Shown here one piece after another: positions 60,382 through 64,000 of a DNA stretch of 64,000 nucleotides. The DNA lies in assembly GCA_038205395.1 (NCBI GenBank), contig JBBRBX010000005.1:15920-79919 (forward strand). The letters are read 5' to 3'. The position numbers and the translations under genes were made by a program. The stretch comes from Fredericiella sp038205395 (GTDB taxonomy: Bacteria > Chloroflexota > Anaerolineae > Caldilineales > Caldilineaceae). Under the pieces are notes generated by a model. It saw only the letters and a list, made by a program, of their open reading frames with translations, searched no databases and was not told the origin of the DNA. The first letter of the stretch is position 1. Each line of letters begins with the position of its first letter.

Positions 60382-61140
60382 ATGGCTATCTCTGTACTAA
60401 CTCTGCGCAATTCCGATACCTTAACAGGTATTGTAACTACTCGCCTGAGAATCGCCATCGTGACAGGCGCACTTGGCCCAGGTGAGCGTATCTCGGAGCC
60501 GCTACTTGCCGACCAGCTTCAAGTTAGCCGCAGTCCCGTACGCGAAGCTCTCCACCGTTTAGAAGAAGAGCGGTTGGTTGTGCGTTTGGCAAACCGGCGC
60601 ATTACAGTCTGGTTGCCAACCGAAGCCGATATAGATGAGATATTCAGCCTGCGCGTCATGCTTGAGTCGCTAGCTGCCGAACGTACCGTCCAGCAACTAA
60701 ATGATGACGACTTCGCCGCTCTCGAACAGCTCGTACTCCGACAAGAGGAGTTGATTGTCAACCAGGAGTACATCAAGCTCATCCACGAAGACAAGCATTT
60801 CCACGAATACTTCATTAAGCGCGCTGACCATACCCGTCTGCGTGAGTGGTGGCAGCAGATCATGGGCCAGTGGGAAGTGTTGATCTACCGGCGCATGCAC
60901 TATGCTCCAACGAAGGTGGTGCCCTCTATTGTCCCTGACCACCGCGCTCTGCTTGAGGCATTTTATGCCCGTGATCTAGACAAAGTGGTCTGGCTGCATC
61001 GCACGGTCAATGAGCGGGTACAGCTGCAAGCGAAAGCCGCTTTGCGCTTTCGCTTGCAGCTTGGTGACGTACGCATCAACTCAGAGGCTAAGGTTTTTTG
61101 CGATAACAATGACCAAAATCCTCATCCTTTACCAGCCTGA
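60382..61140 (+). CDS. GntR-family regulator, FCD (FadR-type) subgroup
   Basis: The 252-residue protein has the winged helix LRIAIVTGALGPGERISEP, LADQLQVSRSPVREALHRLEEERLV, and an FCD ligand domain with EIFSLRVMLESLAAE (Arg at the helix start) and conserved His in HEDKHFHEYF and VPDHRALLEA, typical of metal-assisted sugar-acid or carboxylate binding. ATG 60382 is chosen; longer frames start inside the promoter. It is followed after 135 bases by a sugar-type ABC transporter operon that it probably controls. Confidence 0.9.
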   Translation: MAISVLTLRNSDTLTGIVTTRLRIAIVTGALGPGERISEPLLADQLQVSRSPVREALHRLEEERLVVRLANRRITVWLPTEADIDEIFSLRVMLESLAAERTVQQLNDDDFAALEQLVLRQEELIVNQEYIKLIHEDKHFHEYFIKRADHTRLREWWQQIMGQWEVLIYRRMHYAPTKVVPSIVPDHRALLEAFYARDLDKVVWLHRTVNERVQLQAKAALRFRLQLGDVRINSEAKVFCDNNDQNPHPLPA

Positions 61141-61275
61141 TTTGTTTTTTTAGCGATTGTTCTCTGATTCGTAACGCGAGCCTGGTTCGTTTGTTGCTCC
61201 CTACTTTCATTCGTTCGACGGCACGATACTTCCAACATTCGTTTCTCTAGATACTATGCACCGGAGGAAATTGCG

Positions 61276-62631
61276 ATGTCCACATCTCTTTCACGCCGCC
61301 AGTTTTTGCGTTTGTCCAGCATGGCCGTGGCGGGCGCAACTTTAGTTGCCTGCACTACCGCTCCCGCCCCCTCTACAGCTGGCGATGAAGCGGCCCCACC
61401 TGATTCGACAGGCACAACCATTCAGTTTTGGACAATGACCTATGCCGATCCCGAACCCTATCTGGAATTTATGCGCGGCAAGGCGGATCAGTTCCGAGAA
61501 GAGACAGGCATACAGGTGCAGACTGAAATGATCAACTGGGCCAACGCTGCTCAGACATGGCTGCTCGTCAGCCAGGGCGGCGCACACCCGGACGTCGGTG
61601 ACATGTATTGGCTCTATTCTTTCTCGAAGCTCGGCGGCGGTAAGGCTGGGCCGATGCCTATTACCGATTACCTAGAACGCTACTGGCCTGACCTAGAAGA
61701 ACGCTTCTACGCAGCCGGCCTTCAGGATGTCTTCTGGCAGGGTGAGTTCTATGGGATTCCTTGGCGCGGCGACATTCGCCCCATGCTCTACCGGGTTGAC
61801 ATGTTGGAAGAGGCAGGTTTCTCGGGTCCGCCACAGACTTGGGAGGAGACGATCGAGGTTGCGAAGGCGACAACCAAACGCGACGGCGCTGACACGACAG
61901 TATGGGGTTTTGAACTGAGCAGCGCCGTGCCGGTGCAGCAGTTCATGCCCTATCTCTGGCAGGCAGGCGGCGAGTACATGACCAAAGACGGCGAAACCGC
62001 CACAATCGACACACCGGAGATGCGTAAATCGCTGCAATTCGCCTATGACCACCTCTGGACGCACCAGACCATGCCGCTGGAGATCATGGAAAAGGGCCAC
62101 GCTCCGATGGATATGTTCCGTGCCGGACAGGTTGCGGTCATTGGGCAGGTATCTGACTCAGAAGGCCTTACCTTCGACCGTGATTACCCCGAAATGGAAG
62201 GGCAGTGGGCCTTTGCTGTGCCGCCCAAAGGCCCCGACAATCGTGCCTCGTATAGCGGCGCGGGCTACTGGGGCGTGCTGCGCGGTACGCAGCATGTTGA
62301 TGAAAGCGTGCAGTACATCGAGTTTCTCAGCCGCGATGAAAACATGCAGGAGATCACGCAATACATTGGTCGGGTCAGCCCCAACAAGAAGGTCATGGCG
62401 TCGCCCTATTGGTCTGACCGCCCCTGGAAGAAAGTGGTGGTGGAAACGCTAGAACATGCTCATACCTCACAGCATCCATCACCTGCGTGGGGTGTACTTA
62501 CCGCAACTGAGCCAGGTTCAGTCCTCTACGATATGTACTACGAGGCGCTGATTCAAAAGCAGCCATTTGACGAAGTGCTGGCGCGCGCTCAAGCTCGCGC
62601 ACAGGCAGAGATGGACAAAATAGAAGTTTAA
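61276..62631 (+). CDS. ABC transporter sugar-binding lipoprotein
   Basis: The 451-residue protein is a family 1 solute-binding protein. Its N-terminus has a twin-Arg SRRQFLRLS, a hydrophobic core and a lipobox TLVAC with Cys26 for lipid attachment, so it is an exported lipoprotein. The body (FWTMTYADPEPYLEFM, GMADQFREETGI-like region, MYWLYSFSKLGGGK, EFYGIPWRGDIRPMLYRVDML) matches maltose/oligosaccharide binders. GGAGG precedes ATG 61276. Substrate unknown. Confidence 0.93.
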   Translation: MSTSLSRRQFLRLSSMAVAGATLVACTTAPAPSTAGDEAAPPDSTGTTIQFWTMTYADPEPYLEFMRGKADQFREETGIQVQTEMINWANAAQTWLLVSQGGAHPDVGDMYWLYSFSKLGGGKAGPMPITDYLERYWPDLEERFYAAGLQDVFWQGEFYGIPWRGDIRPMLYRVDMLEEAGFSGPPQTWEETIEVAKATTKRDGADTTVWGFELSSAVPVQQFMPYLWQAGGEYMTKDGETATIDTPEMRKSLQFAYDHLWTHQTMPLEIMEKGHAPMDMFRAGQVAVIGQVSDSEGLTFDRDYPEMEGQWAFAVPPKGPDNRASYSGAGYWGVLRGTQHVDESVQYIEFLSRDENMQEITQYIGRVSPNKKVMASPYWSDRPWKKVVVETLEHAHTSQHPSPAWGVLTATEPGSVLYDMYYEALIQKQPFDEVLARAQARAQAEMDKIEV

Positions 62632-62659
62632 TCCATTCGCCACCTGCCTTGCGTGAGTG

Positions 62660-62687
62660 GGGCAGCGCCGTGCGGACGGCGCTGCCC
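62660..62687 (+). other. 11-bp intergenic hairpin after the binding-protein gene
   Basis: 62660-62670 pairs perfectly with 62677-62687 around a 6-base loop. Without a T-run it probably protects the upstream binding-protein message and lowers read-through to the permeases, the usual stoichiometry control in sugar ABC operons. Confidence 0.75.
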
Positions 62688-62724
62688 TAGTGGATTACGC
62701 CTCTTTGCAGACTAAGGGGACGCC

Positions 62725-63624
62725 ATGAATGTACGCCGCAACATCTTCAGTTATCTCATGGTCGCACCGGCACTTCTGCTGGTGCTGGCATTGGGAGTTT
62801 ACCCCATGCTGGACTCACTGCGACTAGCAATGGTGCAGTATGACCTCATGCGCCTGGATACCGATGGCTCTCCTTTCGTGGGATTTGCCAACTTCCAAGC
62901 CATCTTTGACAATCCGCGCTTCCTGGGAGCGTTCATTAACACGATCATTTTTGCCGTGATCGCTGTGGGGAGCGTCACCTTGCTGGGGTTGCTCATTGCT
63001 CAGGTGGTAAACCTCAATATCCGCGGACGGGGCGCTCTCCGCTCGTTGGTGCTAGTGCCGTGGGTGATACCCCCTGTCGTTGCCTCTGCGATCTGGATGT
63101 GGGTGTTTCAGCCGGAACGCAGCCCCATCAACCAGGTACTCAAGGCGTTGGGCTTAATTGAAAGCAACATCAAATTTCTTACAGATGCGGCGCATACGCT
63201 TGGCCCGCTTAGCATCCCTATGCTGGCAGTCTCAGTTGTGCGTATATGGGGCGGCTTGCCTTTCGTGACAGTGATGATCTTGGCGGGCCTGCAATCCATT
63301 CCCCGAGACATCTACGAATCAGCCGAGATCGACGGCGCCGGCGCCTTTCAGAAATTCTGGTTTGTGACCATTCCCATGCTGCGTGCCACGCTGGCGATTC
63401 TCGTAACGTTGCTTTTTATCGGCGGTCTGGGTCACTTTGAAATCAACTATATTATGACCGGCGGTGGGCCGAGTAACCTGACCAATATTTTGGCGGTGAT
63501 GTCATATCAGCAGGCGTTTACTCAGTACCGTTTTGACTTAGCTGCTGCCATCAGCAGTGTCATCCTCGTGTTGACAGGAATTGTGGCTGCGTTCTATATC
63601 AGGGACAGAATCACTCATGATTAG
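62725..63624 (+). CDS. ABC transporter permease, MalF/UgpA-like
   Basis: The 299-residue protein has six predicted membrane helices, beginning NIFSYLMVAPALLLVLALGVYPMLDSL, and the EAA loop with YESAEIDGAGAFQKFWFVTIPML facing the ATPase. AAGGGGA lies nine bases before ATG 62725. It overlaps the next permease by 8 bases. Confidence 0.95.
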   Translation: MNVRRNIFSYLMVAPALLLVLALGVYPMLDSLRLAMVQYDLMRLDTDGSPFVGFANFQAIFDNPRFLGAFINTIIFAVIAVGSVTLLGLLIAQVVNLNIRGRGALRSLVLVPWVIPPVVASAIWMWVFQPERSPINQVLKALGLIESNIKFLTDAAHTLGPLSIPMLAVSVVRIWGGLPFVTVMILAGLQSIPRDIYESAEIDGAGAFQKFWFVTIPMLRATLAILVTLLFIGGLGHFEINYIMTGGGPSNLTNILAVMSYQQAFTQYRFDLAAAISSVILVLTGIVAAFYIRDRITHD

Positions 63625-64000
63625 CGAGAGTTTGGAGAATACACGAGCCGGGGACCAGGTGACGCCAGCGCGCAGTGCAGCTTTTCAAGCTATTATGCGG
63701 TGGTTGGGCCGCATCGTGGTGGCACTCTTTGCTATCGGCATCGTGGTCTTCGTACTGCTACCGTTCTACTGGATGGTGAAAAGCTCCTTCCAGACCAATA
63801 GCGAGATCATCGCCATCCCGCCAATCTGGATCCCGCAGAACTTCACACTGGAAGGGTATCAGCGTGCGCTGACGATGATCCCGTTTGTGCGCTACTTGGC
63901 GAATTCAATGGTAATCGCAACAGCTACTACCGTCCTATCTGCTCTGGTGGCTAGCGCTGCCGCCTATGTTCTTGCGCGCTACCCATTTCCAGGTGCAACG
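63617..64000 (+). CDS. ABC transporter permease, MalG/UgpE-like, N-terminal part (cut by the right edge)
   Basis: The frame starts ATG 63617, overlapping the previous gene, and is open for all 128 remaining codons. A cytoplasmic lead of about 30 residues precedes the first helix (IVVALFAIGIVVFVLLPFYWM), then SSFQTNSEII, typical MalG features, and the second helix pair starts near VIATATTVLSALVASAAAYV. The ATPase gene, if present, lies outside the window. Confidence 0.93.
   Translation, partial: MISESLENTRAGDQVTPARSAAFQAIMRWLGRIVVALFAIGIVVFVLLPFYWMVKSSFQTNSEIIAIPPIWIPQNFTLEGYQRALTMIPFVRYLANSMVIATATTVLSALVASAAAYVLARYPFPGAT

Overview
The window is about 64 kb of GC-rich chromosome. Its gene content fits a heterotrophic member of the Chloroflexota, and a Caldilinea/Anaerolineae-like lineage is my best guess from gene style. 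That placement is inference: there is no rRNA or other marker here. No rRNA, tRNA, CRISPR array or intact insertion sequence was seen. The mirror-image reading frames opposite most long genes are artefacts of high GC and are left out.

Layout. (1) 1-9.9 kb: the N-terminal part of an MmeI-like (type IIL) restriction-methylation enzyme cut by the window edge; a large protein joining a degenerate LytM domain to a glycosidase-like domain and two copies of an unrecognised domain; an inverted-repeat element; an LCP cell-wall ligase; a phosphatase-like/propeller membrane protein; and a DUF3891 protein. (2) 10-19.9 kb: an arsR-arsM arsenic unit whose promoter lies in a perfect 25-bp palindrome, a LysW-like carrier protein, a YigZ/IMPACT protein, fructokinase-galT, RecQ, and fabF preceded by a promoter-terminator pair that may make a roughly 100-nt RNA. 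(3) 19.9-36 kb: branched-chain amino acid genes cimA, leuB, leuC and leuD, together with ppc, a HAD phosphatase, a hybrid histidine kinase and a first glutamate synthase large subunit. (4) 36-40.2 kb: two paralogous exported membrane proteins of no family I recognise, on either side of a YbjQ gene. (5) 40.3-44.7 kb: an AT-richer, IS-scarred light island with an iron-sulfur (6-4) photolyase (PhrB/CryB type), a truncated DUF2256 partner, a xanthorhodopsin-type proton-pump rhodopsin, and broken NTF2-like, DoxX-like, alpha/beta-hydrolase and transposase genes. (6) 44.7-52.7 kb: a DUF4038 glycosidase-like protein and gltBD, with gltB starting at TTG. (7) 53.1-60 kb: ilvB-ilvN-ilvC-pyk-leuA, one strand, headed by a transcription attenuator that is legible base by base. 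(8) 60.3-64 kb: a GntR/FCD regulator with its own operator and the start of a sugar ABC transporter operon.

How it fits together. PEP and pyruvate are routed by pyk and ppc; pyruvate enters valine, leucine and isoleucine synthesis through ilvBNC, leuABCD and citramalate synthase; two GltB proteins and one GltD supply glutamate for the transaminations. The ilv leader reads leucine/valine supply through a 31-codon leader peptide, a terminator and a competing antiterminator. The light island looks horizontally acquired and partly decayed, but the rhodopsin and photolyase frames are intact with all key residues. The best candidates for new biology are the ilvB attenuator, the exported paralogue pair around ybjQ, the rhodopsin/FeS-photolyase island, the pseudo-LytM/glycosidase fusion and the arsR palindrome.
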